64,000 bases of DNA, taken from an uncultured Roseicyclus sp. (GTDB taxonomy: Bacteria > Pseudomonadota > Alphaproteobacteria > Rhodobacterales > Rhodobacteraceae). Location of the stretch: assembly GCA_947494975.1 (NCBI GenBank), contig CANLXA010000003.1:620001-684000 (forward strand). Direction: 5' to 3'. Below the pieces are notes generated by a model. That model was not told where the DNA came from and did not search any database. It saw only the letters and a list, made by a program, of their open reading frames with translations. Of the stretch, positions 44,819 through 53,607 are shown in pieces; the stretch's first letter is position 1; every line of letters starts with the position of its first letter. Position numbers and translations under genes: made by a program.

Positions 44819-45681
44819 TACGCCCTTTCACCCAGAAGACCGCGCGGCCGGAAGGTCAGCACCAGAACGATGGCGAAAAAGCCCACGGCGGATTTGTAGG
44901 CCGGTTCCAGCACCAGCGCAGACATCTCCTCCCCGATGCCCACGACCATCGCGCCCAGAACCGCACCAGGGATGGAGCCGAGGCCGCCCACGACGGCCGC
45001 GGCAAAGATCGGCAGGATGAAGCGGAACCCGGTGAGCGGATCGATGGAGGTGCCGAGGCCAAACAACATCCCACCAACGCCGACGAGCCCCATACCCACG
45101 AAAGCCACAACCCGGCCCACCATCACCGCGTCGATCCCCTTGAGGTCTGCAAGCCCTGGATTGTCGGCGACGGCACGCATCGCCTTGCCCATCCGGGTGA
45201 ATTTCAGCGCGGCGAAGACGGCAATCATGATCACCACCGCCAGCGCCATGTTTTCAAGCTGTTGCGGGTTCACGCGGATGTCGCCGAAGCGGATGTCCCG
45301 CACCAAGGGCAGGTCATAACCGCGCAAATCATTGCCGAAGAAGAACCGCACCACGTTTTCCAGCACGATGGTCAGCGCAATGGACGCAATCGCCGTGGTC
45401 AGGGCGCCATATCTTCGAAGCGGCTTCAACGCGATCTCATCACTCACGAGGCCCACAAGCCCCGCGATCAGAAAGGCGAACATCAACGATGGGATCGCGG
45501 GCAACCCGAAAGTCACATTGGCCACGAAGCCCGCAAACGCCCCCACAGTTGCATGGCTGGCCACTGCGAAATTCGGGAACCGAAGCACCGCGAAAATGGC
45601 AGTGAAGCCAATTGCGGGCACCGCCAGAAGCGCGCCGGTGATGATCCCGTTCACCAGGAATTGCGGCAGAAGGTCGAGCAT
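44815..45681 (-). CDS. Branched-chain amino acid-type ABC permease (LivH family)
   Basis: A 288-residue permease of the LivH type (LVNGIITGALLAVPAIGFTAIFAVL; GIDAVMVGRVVAFVGMGLVG with the EAA-like loop nearby; RPRGLLGERAY end). The ATG at 45681 is chosen because LivH similarity starts there; the frame runs to 45726 through a hairpin region. It pairs with LivM. Confidence 0.93.
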   Translation of the reverse strand: MLDLLPQFLVNGIITGALLAVPAIGFTAIFAVLRFPNFAVASHATVGAFAGFVANVTFGLPAIPSLMFAFLIAGLVGLVSDEIALKPLRRYGALTTAIASIALTIVLENVVRFFFGNDLRGYDLPLVRDIRFGDIRVNPQQLENMALAVVIMIAVFAALKFTRMGKAMRAVADNPGLADLKGIDAVMVGRVVAFVGMGLVGVGGMLFGLGTSIDPLTGFRFILPIFAAAVVGGLGSIPGAVLGAMVVGIGEEMSALVLEPAYKSAVGFFAIVLVLTFRPRGLLGERAY

Positions 45682-45708
45682 GTGGCAGATGGCCTTGGTT
45701 GGGGAGTT

Positions 45709-45736
45709 GCCGGAGCCAAAAAACACGGGCCCCGGC
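45709..45736 (-). terminator. Intercistronic hairpin between Liv binding protein and LivH
   Basis: Arms GCCGGAGCC (45709-45717) and GGCCCCGGC (45728-45736) pair over 9 bases with one G-U wobble around a 10-base loop that is T-rich in the minus-strand RNA. It lies 25 bases past the binding-protein stop, in the same relative place as the hairpins of the other two transporter operons. Confidence 0.5.
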
Positions 45737-45761
45737 TACTTTCTGCTGTAATTGCGCCGGA

Positions 45762-46967
45762 TTAGACCCGTTCGAAATCCGACGGCGTGCCGCCCGAGAT
45801 TTGCCGGAACAGGAACTGCGTGCCGGTGATATCGCCGATCTCGTCAAAGTCGCACGGGCCCGACGCGCCGGAATAGTTAACCGCCCCGCCGCCTGCGAGC
45901 ACTTCAAGCCCGGCAATGGCGTCGGAGACGGCATCGCCCTCTCCCTGGCTGATCGTGCGCAGCGCATCGCGGATCGCCATTCCGCTGGCATCCCCCGCCG
46001 CAGCCGCCGCAAGAACCGCCATGGTCGCGTGGTCATAAGTCTGGGCCGAATAGGGATCAACCTCCTCCACGCCAAGCGATGCCTGAACGTTGGCGTAGGC
46101 GGAACTGCCCACATCCGGCGCACCCTCCCAAGTAAACACGCCTTCGGTCACTTCGGCGGGCAAGGCCTCAAGCACCGTCGGATTCACGGCATAGGCTGGC
46201 CCGATGATCCGACCCTCATAGCCCGCCTGCCAGATGTCGCGCAGAACCACGGTGCTGTCAGCCGCGTACCCGCCCAACATGATGAAATCGGGGTTTGAGC
46301 GCAGGATCGTGTCGACCTCGGAGCGATACGTGCTCTTGTCGGCCTCGTAGATCAGGCTTTCCATACCGATCCCGGCGCCTTCAGCCTGCCCTGCAAGAAT
46401 ATCGATCGAGGATTGGGCAAACGGCGTTTGCGGCCCGATCCAGGCCATTCCTGTCGACTCCTGGCGCAACATGAAATCCCCGGCAACTTCGATCTGCAGC
46501 ACCGAATTCGGCTGCGTCCGCGCGATATAGCCCATATGGGGCAGCTGCGTGATGCTGTCGGCGCCCGAGACGGTGAAGAGCATCACCCCGTTTTCCCAGC
46601 AGAGCGGCGCCACGGCCGTGGTGATGGACGACGCCCAGGTGCCGATCACAACCGACACACCGTCCACGTCGATCAGCTTGCGCACCGCGCGCACCGCAGC
46701 TTCGGGGTTGGTCTGCGTGTCCTCGGAGACCAGATCGATCTCCTGGCCCAGAAGGCCCCCGGCCTCGTTCACCGCTGTAAACACGTTGGCCGCCGCGTCG
46801 CGCATGGACGGGCCGTAGGTGCCGCCCACACCGGTCAGCGGCGTCAACGTGCCGAAGGTGATCGGCGCGGATTGCGCGCGCAGGATCGCCGGTGTTGCCA
46901 GAAGCGCCGTGGCCCCCAGCATCACGGTGCGCCGCGTCGGCGCGAACAGGTTTTTCACATCAGTCAT
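45762..46967 (-). CDS. ABC transporter substrate-binding protein (Liv/urea/amide type)
   Basis: A 401-residue periplasmic receptor. A Tat-type signal is present (PTRRTVMLGATALLATPAIL, residues 10-29), then ITFGTLTPLTGVGGTYGPSMRDAAANVFTAVNEAGG, the opening of the Leu/Ile/Val-binding protein family. It delivers solute to the LivHM permease. Neighbouring amidohydrolase, peptidase and desuccinylase-like genes suggest an acylated amino acid or amide rather than free branched-chain amino acids; this is inference. Confidence 0.92.
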   Translation of the reverse strand: MTDVKNLFAPTRRTVMLGATALLATPAILRAQSAPITFGTLTPLTGVGGTYGPSMRDAAANVFTAVNEAGGLLGQEIDLVSEDTQTNPEAAVRAVRKLIDVDGVSVVIGTWASSITTAVAPLCWENGVMLFTVSGADSITQLPHMGYIARTQPNSVLQIEVAGDFMLRQESTGMAWIGPQTPFAQSSIDILAGQAEGAGIGMESLIYEADKSTYRSEVDTILRSNPDFIMLGGYAADSTVVLRDIWQAGYEGRIIGPAYAVNPTVLEALPAEVTEGVFTWEGAPDVGSSAYANVQASLGVEEVDPYSAQTYDHATMAVLAAAAAGDASGMAIRDALRTISQGEGDAVSDAIAGLEVLAGGGAVNYSGASGPCDFDEIGDITGTQFLFRQISGGTPSDFERV

Positions 46968-46984
46968 TGGTCACTTCTCCACTG

Positions 46985-47692
46985 TTATCCACCAAGAAAG
47001 GCCTTCCGAACGTCCGGATCGGCGGCCAAATCCGCCGCATTTCCGCTTATATGATTGGCCCCGGCGGCCAGAATGTAGGCGCGTTCCGCGAGCCCCAGCG
47101 CGTCTAGCGCGTTTTGCTCCACCAGTACCACGGCAACACCCCGGTCGCGGATACTGCGGATCGTGTTGAAGAGCTCCGCCGTCGCCACGGGCGACAGGCC
47201 GGCTGACGGCTCATCGAGCAGCATCAGCGTCGGCGCGACCATCAGTGCCACGGCCACGGCCAGCACTTGCCTTTGCCCGCCTGACAAGGTTCGCGCCGCC
47301 TCCCGCCGCTTTTCGGCGAGCATGGGAAAGCGCTCGAAGATCTCGGCCATCCGCTCAGCCACGTGTTTGGGCGCAAGGTAGCCGCCAATCTCAAGGTTTT
47401 CCCGGATCGTCATGCTGGGAAAGACGTTCGCCTCTTGCGGCACATAGGCAACGCCGCGCTGTGCAATTTCGCGGGGTTTCAGGCCGTTGATCGCCGTGCC
47501 ATTGAGCTCCACCGCACCTTCGCGCACGTCCAATTGCCCCGCAATGGCCTTCAGGAGCGTCGACTTTCCAGCGCCGTTCGGCCCAAGGATCGCGACGATC
47601 TCCCCGGCATTCGCTGTGACCGACACGCCTTTGAGGATCGTATCGGCCTTGGTGTAGCCACCCACCACATCCCTGGCGCTGAGCAGGCTCAT
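46985..47692 (-). CDS. ABC transporter ATP-binding protein (LivF family)
   Basis: A 235-residue ATPase with Walker A GPNGAGKST, signature LSGGQRQVLAVAVAL, and Walker B LMLLDEPSAGLSP. The short length and YVPQEANVFPSMTI are LivF-like. It overlaps the livG stop by 4 bases (47689-47692) and precedes the binding-protein gene by 17 bases. Confidence 0.94.
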   Translation of the reverse strand: MSLLSARDVVGGYTKADTILKGVSVTANAGEIVAILGPNGAGKSTLLKAIAGQLDVREGAVELNGTAINGLKPREIAQRGVAYVPQEANVFPSMTIRENLEIGGYLAPKHVAERMAEIFERFPMLAEKRREAARTLSGGQRQVLAVAVALMVAPTLMLLDEPSAGLSPVATAELFNTIRSIRDRGVAVVLVEQNALDALGLAERAYILAAGANHISGNAADLAADPDVRKAFLGG

Positions 47693-48501
47693 GAGCGCGT
47701 CCCCAGATAGGCATCCTGCACCGCGTGATCGGCGGAAATCTCGGCAAAACTGCCTTGGGTCAGGGTGGTACCCTGCGCCATCACCACAACCGGATCACAG
47801 ATGCGCGCCACGACATCCATGTCGTGCTCGACGATCAGGAAGGTCAGGTCGTCTTCCTCGCGAAGCTGTTGAATACGCTCGGCGATCTCAAGGCTGAGCG
47901 TCGGGTTCACGCCCGCAACCGGCTCATCCAGCAAGATCAGCTTGGGCCGCGCCATCAGGGCCCGCCCGATCTCCAGCAGCTTTTTCTGCCCGCCCGACAG
48001 CGCATCGGTCAGGTTCTCCAACACATGATCCAGTTTCAGGCGGCGCGCGATAATCTGCGCACGATCCAGCAGTTCCGCCTCCCGCGCACGCGCGGTTCCC
48101 GGGCTGAACAACGCCGTCAGCATGCTTTCCCCCGGCTGCGCCTCGCCATGCAACAGCAGCGTTTCCAGCACCGTCAGCGTGGGAAATCCCCGGGCGATCT
48201 GGAACGTGCGCACGACCCCGTGGCCATGGATCCGATCCGGCGTCAGGCCGGTGATGTCATGCCCCTCAAACGTGACGGATCCGCTTTCCGGCGGGATCAC
48301 GCCCGAGATGCAGTTGAACGCCGTGGTCTTGCCCGCCCCGTTCGGCCCGATAAGCGCGGTAATCGTGCCCGGCGTCACGTCGAAGCTGACCCCGTTGAGC
48401 GCCTGCACGCCATAAAAACTGCGCCGCAGGTCACGCACCTGCATCAGCGGGCGAGCGGTCTGTTCCATCGGCGAGGTGGCAGCAAGCGCTTCGGTAACCA
48501 T
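47689..48501 (-). CDS. ABC transporter ATP-binding protein (LivG family)
   Basis: A 270-residue ATPase with Walker A GPNGAGKTTAFN, signature LSGGQKKLLEIGRALMARP, Walker B LILLDEPVAGVNP, and the long insert between Walker A and signature (GVVRTFQIARGFP) that marks LivG. It is the first gene of the Liv operon. The start at 48501 is likely but a later Met at about residue 12 is possible; no strong ribosome site decides. Confidence 0.92.
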   Translation of the reverse strand: MVTEALAATSPMEQTARPLMQVRDLRRSFYGVQALNGVSFDVTPGTITALIGPNGAGKTTAFNCISGVIPPESGSVTFEGHDITGLTPDRIHGHGVVRTFQIARGFPTLTVLETLLLHGEAQPGESMLTALFSPGTARAREAELLDRAQIIARRLKLDHVLENLTDALSGGQKKLLEIGRALMARPKLILLDEPVAGVNPTLSLEIAERIQQLREEDDLTFLIVEHDMDVVARICDPVVVMAQGTTLTQGSFAEISADHAVQDAYLGTRS

Positions 48502-48574
48502 CCGACCATGATGCCGCGATCGGCGGGGGTGACAAGTGAAAACTCAAGTGGGTTGCGTAATTCTCTCACATCAG

Positions 48575-48588
48575 GCTCCCTAGGGAGC
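48575..48588. promoter_or_regulatory. Palindrome between the Liv operon and the amidohydrolase gene
   Basis: GCTCCCTAGGGAGC is a perfect 14-base palindrome in the 123-base divergent region. It may be an operator for one or both transcripts; no regulator gene for it is visible in the window. Confidence 0.35.
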
Positions 48589-48624
48589 AAATGAGTGTTC
48601 GCGGCACAACCGATGGGGGCAAAG

Positions 48625-49851
48625 ATGCGGATCAAATTTGAGAATTGCACATTGTTTGACGGGGTTTCGGATGAGGCCAAGCCGGGTATGCACGTTCTGG
48701 TGGCCGAGGGCCAAGTTGCCGAAGTCTCAGAAACCGAAATTTCCGCAGAGGCCGACCGTGTTATCGACGGCACAGGGCACACTTTGATGCCCGGCCTGAT
48801 CGATGCCCATGTGCATATCGCCGCCGCTACCCCCAACCTCGCGGCGTTAGAGGCGATGCACCCCACCTACGTGGCCCATTGGACGGCGCGGAACCTCGGT
48901 GAAATGCTGGATCGCGGCTTTACGACCGTCCGCGATGTGGGCGGCGGGGATGCCGGCACCAAACGCGCGCAGGCCGAAGGGATGATCCGTGGCAGCCGCA
49001 TTTCAACGTCCGGAAAGGCCTTGGGCCAAACCGGCGGGCACACGGATTTTCGCGGCACCAGCCGAGCCGATGTGGGTGACATGCAGCGTCGCCATTTGCC
49101 CTCTCTCGGGCGCATCGTGGATGGGGTTCCAGCCTGCCTGCAAGCCGCCCGCGATGAGCTGCGCCTAGGCGCTGATTTCGTGAAGATCATGGCCAATGGC
49201 GGTGTGGCCACGCCCACCGATCCGATCGATTGGATCCAGTTCACGCCCGAGGAAATTCAGGCGATCGTGACGGTGGCAGAAGCCGCCTGCACCTACGTCG
49301 CGGCCCATACCTACACGGCCAAAGCCATTGAACATGCCTGCGTGAACGGCGTGCGCACATTGGAGCATTGCAACCTGATCGATGACCGCGTGGCGGGCAT
49401 CCTGAAGGATCGTGGCGCCTATGCCGTGCCGACGCTGGTGATTTACGATTGCCTCGATCGCCACGCCGACGCGATTGGCTTGGGCGGCGACAACCGAGTC
49501 AAGAACCGCAAGGTGCGCGAGGCCGGGTTGAACTCTCTGCAGATCCTGCAGAAGGCCGGCACGAAGATGGGCTTTGGCACCGATCTTCTGGGCTGGATGA
49601 ACCAGCATCAATCCGATGAATTCGCCCTCCGAACACAGGTCCTGCCCAATGCGGACGTGCTGAAATCCGCCACCTCCGTGAACGCCGAGATCCTGCGCCG
49701 CCCCGATCTGGGCCATGTGAGCGAAGGCGCGACGGCGGACCTCATCCTTGTGGAGGGTGACCCGCTATCGGACATCACCTGCCTGCTGGGGCAAGGCGAG
49801 CATATCCCGCTGATCGTGCAGGATGGCGCGGTTGTGAAGGACCACCTCTAA
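48625..49851 (+). CDS. Metal-dependent amidohydrolase family protein
   Basis: A 408-residue amidohydrolase of the imidazolonepropionase/Xaa-Pro dipeptidase-like group. The metal site HxH lies in MPGLIDAHVHIA, and the fold continues with LRLGADFVKIMANGGVATP (metal-bridging Lys region), AAHTYTAKAIEHA and FGTDLLG (catalytic Asp). Members hydrolyse C-N bonds in dipeptides, hydantoins or lactams. The ATG at 48625, with GGGGG upstream, begins the family sequence; in-frame ATGs at 48595 and 48613 are alternatives. It is divergent from the Liv operon and converges with only 4 bases between stop codons onto the large catabolic operon, so it probably processes the same compound. Confidence 0.86.
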   Translation: MRIKFENCTLFDGVSDEAKPGMHVLVAEGQVAEVSETEISAEADRVIDGTGHTLMPGLIDAHVHIAAATPNLAALEAMHPTYVAHWTARNLGEMLDRGFTTVRDVGGGDAGTKRAQAEGMIRGSRISTSGKALGQTGGHTDFRGTSRADVGDMQRRHLPSLGRIVDGVPACLQAARDELRLGADFVKIMANGGVATPTDPIDWIQFTPEEIQAIVTVAEAACTYVAAHTYTAKAIEHACVNGVRTLEHCNLIDDRVAGILKDRGAYAVPTLVIYDCLDRHADAIGLGGDNRVKNRKVREAGLNSLQILQKAGTKMGFGTDLLGWMNQHQSDEFALRTQVLPNADVLKSATSVNAEILRRPDLGHVSEGATADLILVEGDPLSDITCLLGQGEHIPLIVQDGAVVKDHL

Positions 49852-49855
49852 CCCC

Positions 49856-51526
49856 TTACAACGTCGCGGATTTCCGATCGGTCCCGCCCTTTTCGGAGGC
49901 TGCCGTCACGTTGATGGACGCGCCTGCGCCGGTCGCCTTTACCAGCCATTCCACCTTCTTGGCGACGGCGGACCATTGCTGCCCCCAATTGGAATACGCA
50001 TAGCGCCGCTCGTTCCGCCCGGCGAGGTTGCCGAGCTTCACGTCGCCGGGGTTCATTACCAACTCCGCCCCTTCGCAGTCCAACTGAACAGTCACCGGTT
50101 TCGCGACGCCGTTCTTCACCGCGACATCCGATAAGTTCGTGGGCAAGTACCCGTGGTTCGACACCACAGCCGTAACCCGGTGCAGATCCGCTCCAAGCGC
50201 CTCGACCTCCAGTGTATCAATCGCAATCCGGGGCGCCGCCGCCGCATGACGCAGGTTGAAGAGCACGTTGTTGTGGCAGATCTCCTGGAGCAAATTGCCG
50301 GGCGGGTTGCGGTAGGACCAGATGTAGACCATCCCGCCCACCTCAACCGGCCCCAGTTGCGGATGATCAAACATGGTCCAGGGCCGGAACCCGCGATCGC
50401 CCACATTCTCCACCACCCAATTATGCACCAGCCGCTGTGTGGCGGCATCGCGCGGCCCGAGGTTGTAGTACCCCTCCTTCGGCACGCCCGCAGTCCGCTC
50501 CAGATCCCACAACTCCGTCGCGAAGGAGATGATGCCCATCTCCTCGTAGGTCCAGTCCGTGAGCGAGCCGTGGCGGGCTTTGGACTTGTCCGGTGTGAAA
50601 TCCTCATAAACCGAAATTGTAGGATATCCGGTTAATCTCTCCCCCACGTCTCCCAGCGCCTTGTAAAGCGACAGGTCCGGCGCGCTCATGGAACTGTCCG
50701 GTTCCAGCATCGAGGGGCGCAGGATTATGCCGCCATGGGTGTGATACGCGCACATGCCGGTGATGTTGGGATGATCGAGGATCACATCACGCATCCCCGC
50801 CGCTTCGGGTTCGCTGAACGGATAATCACCCGCGCCATATTCCTGCGGCGTCCAGTTGGTTGGGAAATTCCGGTTCATGTTCCCGTCCTGCTGCATCTCG
50901 ATATGCACATGGACGCCGTCGTAGTTGCGGATCATCCCCTCGGGATAGAGGCGGAAATATTCGCCACCCTCTTCCCCCGGCTCGCGCTGCACCATGATGT
51001 TGGGGTTTTCCGCGTCCTTCTTCCACTCGCCCTTACTGTCGGGCACCCGCATCTGCACGATATACCCGTCGCCGGTGATGTCCTGCGGAATCAGCCCCTC
51101 GATCCGATCCTCTCCCGGCAGGAACCGGCCATTGCCGCACCACGGATGATAGGGCGCGGTCAGGGCGAATTCGGCCCCGTCGGGATTGATGCGGGGAATG
51201 ATGTAGAAGACCTGCCCATCTACCAGCCGCATGACCTCCTCGTCGGTGCCGTATTTCGTCAGCAGATACCAGCAGGCATAGAGCGCCGTGGCGGAGGTTG
51301 CATGCTCCTCCGCATGGATCTGCGCGTCGATGTAGAAGCCGGGCTTCTCCAGCGCCGGGCCGGTATCCGGGTTGGTGATGGTCATGAACCACACGTCGCG
51401 GCCCCGAAAGCTCTTGGCAATGGAGGTCAGGGTGCAGAGCTTTGGGTAAGCCTCCGCCAGCGCGTGCAGGTGCGCGGTCATCTCATCATAGGTGTAGTAG
51501 GTGTCGAACGCGATATTGACGGTCAT
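49856..51526 (-). CDS. M14 family zinc carboxypeptidase-like protein
   Basis: A 556-residue peptidase. The zinc ligands of M14 are HxxE in IHAEEHATS (near residue 71) and His in AYHTHGG (near 285); NRNFP is the substrate-binding Asn-Arg; the catalytic Glu is likely in FATELWDLE. A beta-rich C-terminal domain follows (from about residue 425). No signal peptide, so it acts in the cytoplasm on an imported compound. It is the last gene of the operon, 21 bases after the M20 peptidase. Confidence 0.88.
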   Translation of the reverse strand: MTVNIAFDTYYTYDEMTAHLHALAEAYPKLCTLTSIAKSFRGRDVWFMTITNPDTGPALEKPGFYIDAQIHAEEHATSATALYACWYLLTKYGTDEEVMRLVDGQVFYIIPRINPDGAEFALTAPYHPWCGNGRFLPGEDRIEGLIPQDITGDGYIVQMRVPDSKGEWKKDAENPNIMVQREPGEEGGEYFRLYPEGMIRNYDGVHVHIEMQQDGNMNRNFPTNWTPQEYGAGDYPFSEPEAAGMRDVILDHPNITGMCAYHTHGGIILRPSMLEPDSSMSAPDLSLYKALGDVGERLTGYPTISVYEDFTPDKSKARHGSLTDWTYEEMGIISFATELWDLERTAGVPKEGYYNLGPRDAATQRLVHNWVVENVGDRGFRPWTMFDHPQLGPVEVGGMVYIWSYRNPPGNLLQEICHNNVLFNLRHAAAAPRIAIDTLEVEALGADLHRVTAVVSNHGYLPTNLSDVAVKNGVAKPVTVQLDCEGAELVMNPGDVKLGNLAGRNERRYAYSNWGQQWSAVAKKVEWLVKATGAGASINVTAASEKGGTDRKSATL

Positions 51527-51547
51527 GTTCCGTATCCTTTCGGGCCT

Positions 51548-52900
51548 TTAGCTGCGGCCAAAGTGCTCCATGATGGCGGCGGCGTATTTGATGCCGAGGA
51601 TGTATTTGTCGACATGGATGTTCTCATCGGGCGCATGCAGGTTGCAGCCGGGATTGGCGAACCCGGTGAGCACGCAGGGAATCCAGACATGTTTCAGGAT
51701 CGCGCCTTCGGCCGACACGCCGTTGACGATGGGCGGCTCGCCATAGACTTCGTGGGCAGCGGCGATGATGGATTGGCTGATGTCTTCGCGGGCTGAGATC
51801 TTGTAGGGCTCCTCCACGCGCGGCTCGCCCTTGACTTCGATCTTGTCGAAGCCTTGATCCTTCAGATGCGCCTTCAGCTTGGCCATGGCCTTCGCAGGCG
51901 AGATGTTGGGAATCAGCCGGAAATCCATCCGCACACGCGCCTCGGCGGGCACAATGGTTTTGGTGCCGAGCCCGGTATAGCCCCCTGTAATCCCTTGGAT
52001 ATTTGCCGTTGGCTCATAGGTGCGCGCTTTCAACGCCTCAACGCCGTCGCGACCAAGCGCAAATTGATCGACACCCATCTCATCCTTGAGCATATCGAAA
52101 TCGATGCGCGCGGCCTTGTCCTCCAGATACCCCATATCTTCTTCACTGGGCACGTAGAGGCCCTCGGCCCAATCGGGGATCAGGATGTTCTTGTCGCGAT
52201 CCATGATCGTGGCCAGAGCATGGACCAGATCCCAGACCGGGTTCGGCACCAGCGGCGCATTGAGGGAATGCACGTCTGTCCGCGGGCCGCGCGCAATGAG
52301 TTCGACGAAAAGGACGGATTTCAACCCGAGCGAGACGTCCGGCACCTCCACCCCGATCTCCAGACTGCCATCAAGGCAGTGCATCCCGTCGGCCTCCAGC
52401 ATCTTGGCGTTTTTCTTAGCCCAAGGCCCGAGGTTCGGCGACCCGATCTCCTCCTCTCCTTCTATAAGAAGTTTCAGACCCACCGGCACCTCGCCGCGCA
52501 CGGCAAGGAAAGCCTTGGCGGCCTTGTTGAACGCCAGAACGCCTGACTTGTTGTCGGTTGCACCACGCCCGTAAAGAACGCCATCCACCACCGCGCCGGA
52601 CCATGGGCCGCCATGGGTCCACGCCTCGATGGGTTCCGGCGGCTGAACGTCGTAATGCGAGTAACACAGCAGCGTGTTGGGTGATGATGATGGAATTTCG
52701 CCGTAAACCACCGGCGGACCCGCCTCCAATTCATGGAACTCCGCGGGCAAGCCATCCCGATGCATCATGTCTCGGATCAAGGTGGCACAATCCCTCAGTC
52801 CGATATCCTGGGCCGAGATCGACGGTTGCTGCACAAACGCCTGTAGATCTTGGACAAATTCGTCAGCGTGGGCGTCGATATAGGCATAGACATCTTTCAT
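51548..52900 (-). CDS. M20 family dipeptidase
   Basis: A 450-residue M20 metallopeptidase of the carnosinase-like group. Metal residues are visible in CYSHYDVQPP, GRGATDNKSG, and IEGEEEIGSPN; the lid domain and GCNLHAPDENI end motif are also in place. It hydrolyses dipeptides or N-acyl amino acids. The ATG at 52900 overlaps the SDR stop (ATGA); the longer frame extends back through the SDR gene. Confidence 0.93.
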   Translation of the reverse strand: MKDVYAYIDAHADEFVQDLQAFVQQPSISAQDIGLRDCATLIRDMMHRDGLPAEFHELEAGPPVVYGEIPSSSPNTLLCYSHYDVQPPEPIEAWTHGGPWSGAVVDGVLYGRGATDNKSGVLAFNKAAKAFLAVRGEVPVGLKLLIEGEEEIGSPNLGPWAKKNAKMLEADGMHCLDGSLEIGVEVPDVSLGLKSVLFVELIARGPRTDVHSLNAPLVPNPVWDLVHALATIMDRDKNILIPDWAEGLYVPSEEDMGYLEDKAARIDFDMLKDEMGVDQFALGRDGVEALKARTYEPTANIQGITGGYTGLGTKTIVPAEARVRMDFRLIPNISPAKAMAKLKAHLKDQGFDKIEVKGEPRVEEPYKISAREDISQSIIAAAHEVYGEPPIVNGVSAEGAILKHVWIPCVLTGFANPGCNLHAPDENIHVDKYILGIKYAAAIMEHFGRS

Positions 52901-53607
52901 GACGGATACTCCTGCGACAGATCCCATGCGTTCAGACGCTGGCCGCTCAGCGCCATATCGCGGGTGGTGGCGATATGGGCGAAGGCGGGAGCCAGGCGCG
53001 CCGGGTCGATCCAGTCCGCCTTCAATTCCGGCGGGTAGTTCGCCTCGGACATCGGCGTGCGCATCGGCTTGCCCGGCGTGATCGTGCAAGACAGAATGCC
53101 ATGTGGCTCGCCCTCCATGGCGAGGCATTTGGAGAACCCCTCCAACGCGTGTTTGGCGGCGCAATAGGCGGTCTCGTCCACAAACCCTTTGATGCCGGAT
53201 TGCGACGAGACGAAGATGAGCGCCCCGCCCCTGTCCTTCATCGCGGGCCAGATAGCCTGGCTCAGTTGGAAAGCGGCCTGAATGCCCACATCCAGGGTCG
53301 CCCGGAAGGTCTCAAGGCTGACGTCTTCCAACGGCTCAGGACGCAGAATTGCAGCATTGTGGATCAGGGTGTCGACCCGGCCGGGAAGTTTGGCGATGGC
53401 TTCTGCGGTGGCGCCGGCATCGGCCAGATCCACGGTGATCGTCATGGCCGCTCCGCCGATCTGATCGTTTAGTGCGGCCAGACCGGCACCGTCCACATCC
53501 ATCAGAATCAGCTGGCCCCCCTGCTCCGCGAAGATCCGCGCAATGGCCGCCCCAAGGCCCTGTCCCGCACCGGTGATCAGAACCCGTTGGTCGGCCAGCG
53601 CCGGCAT
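52897..53607 (-). CDS. SDR family oxidoreductase
   Basis: A 236-residue classical short-chain dehydrogenase: cofactor motif TGAGQGLGAAIA, acidic residue in LMDVDGAG suggesting NAD preference, Ser in FVSSQSGIKG, and Tyr-x3-Lys in YCAAKHA. Start overlaps the oxidoreductase stop as TGATG. Function within the operon is probably oxidation of a hydroxyl intermediate. Confidence 0.9.
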   Translation of the reverse strand: MPALADQRVLITGAGQGLGAAIARIFAEQGGQLILMDVDGAGLAALNDQIGGAAMTITVDLADAGATAEAIAKLPGRVDTLIHNAAILRPEPLEDVSLETFRATLDVGIQAAFQLSQAIWPAMKDRGGALIFVSSQSGIKGFVDETAYCAAKHALEGFSKCLAMEGEPHGILSCTITPGKPMRTPMSEANYPPELKADWIDPARLAPAFAHIATTRDMALSGQRLNAWDLSQEYPS

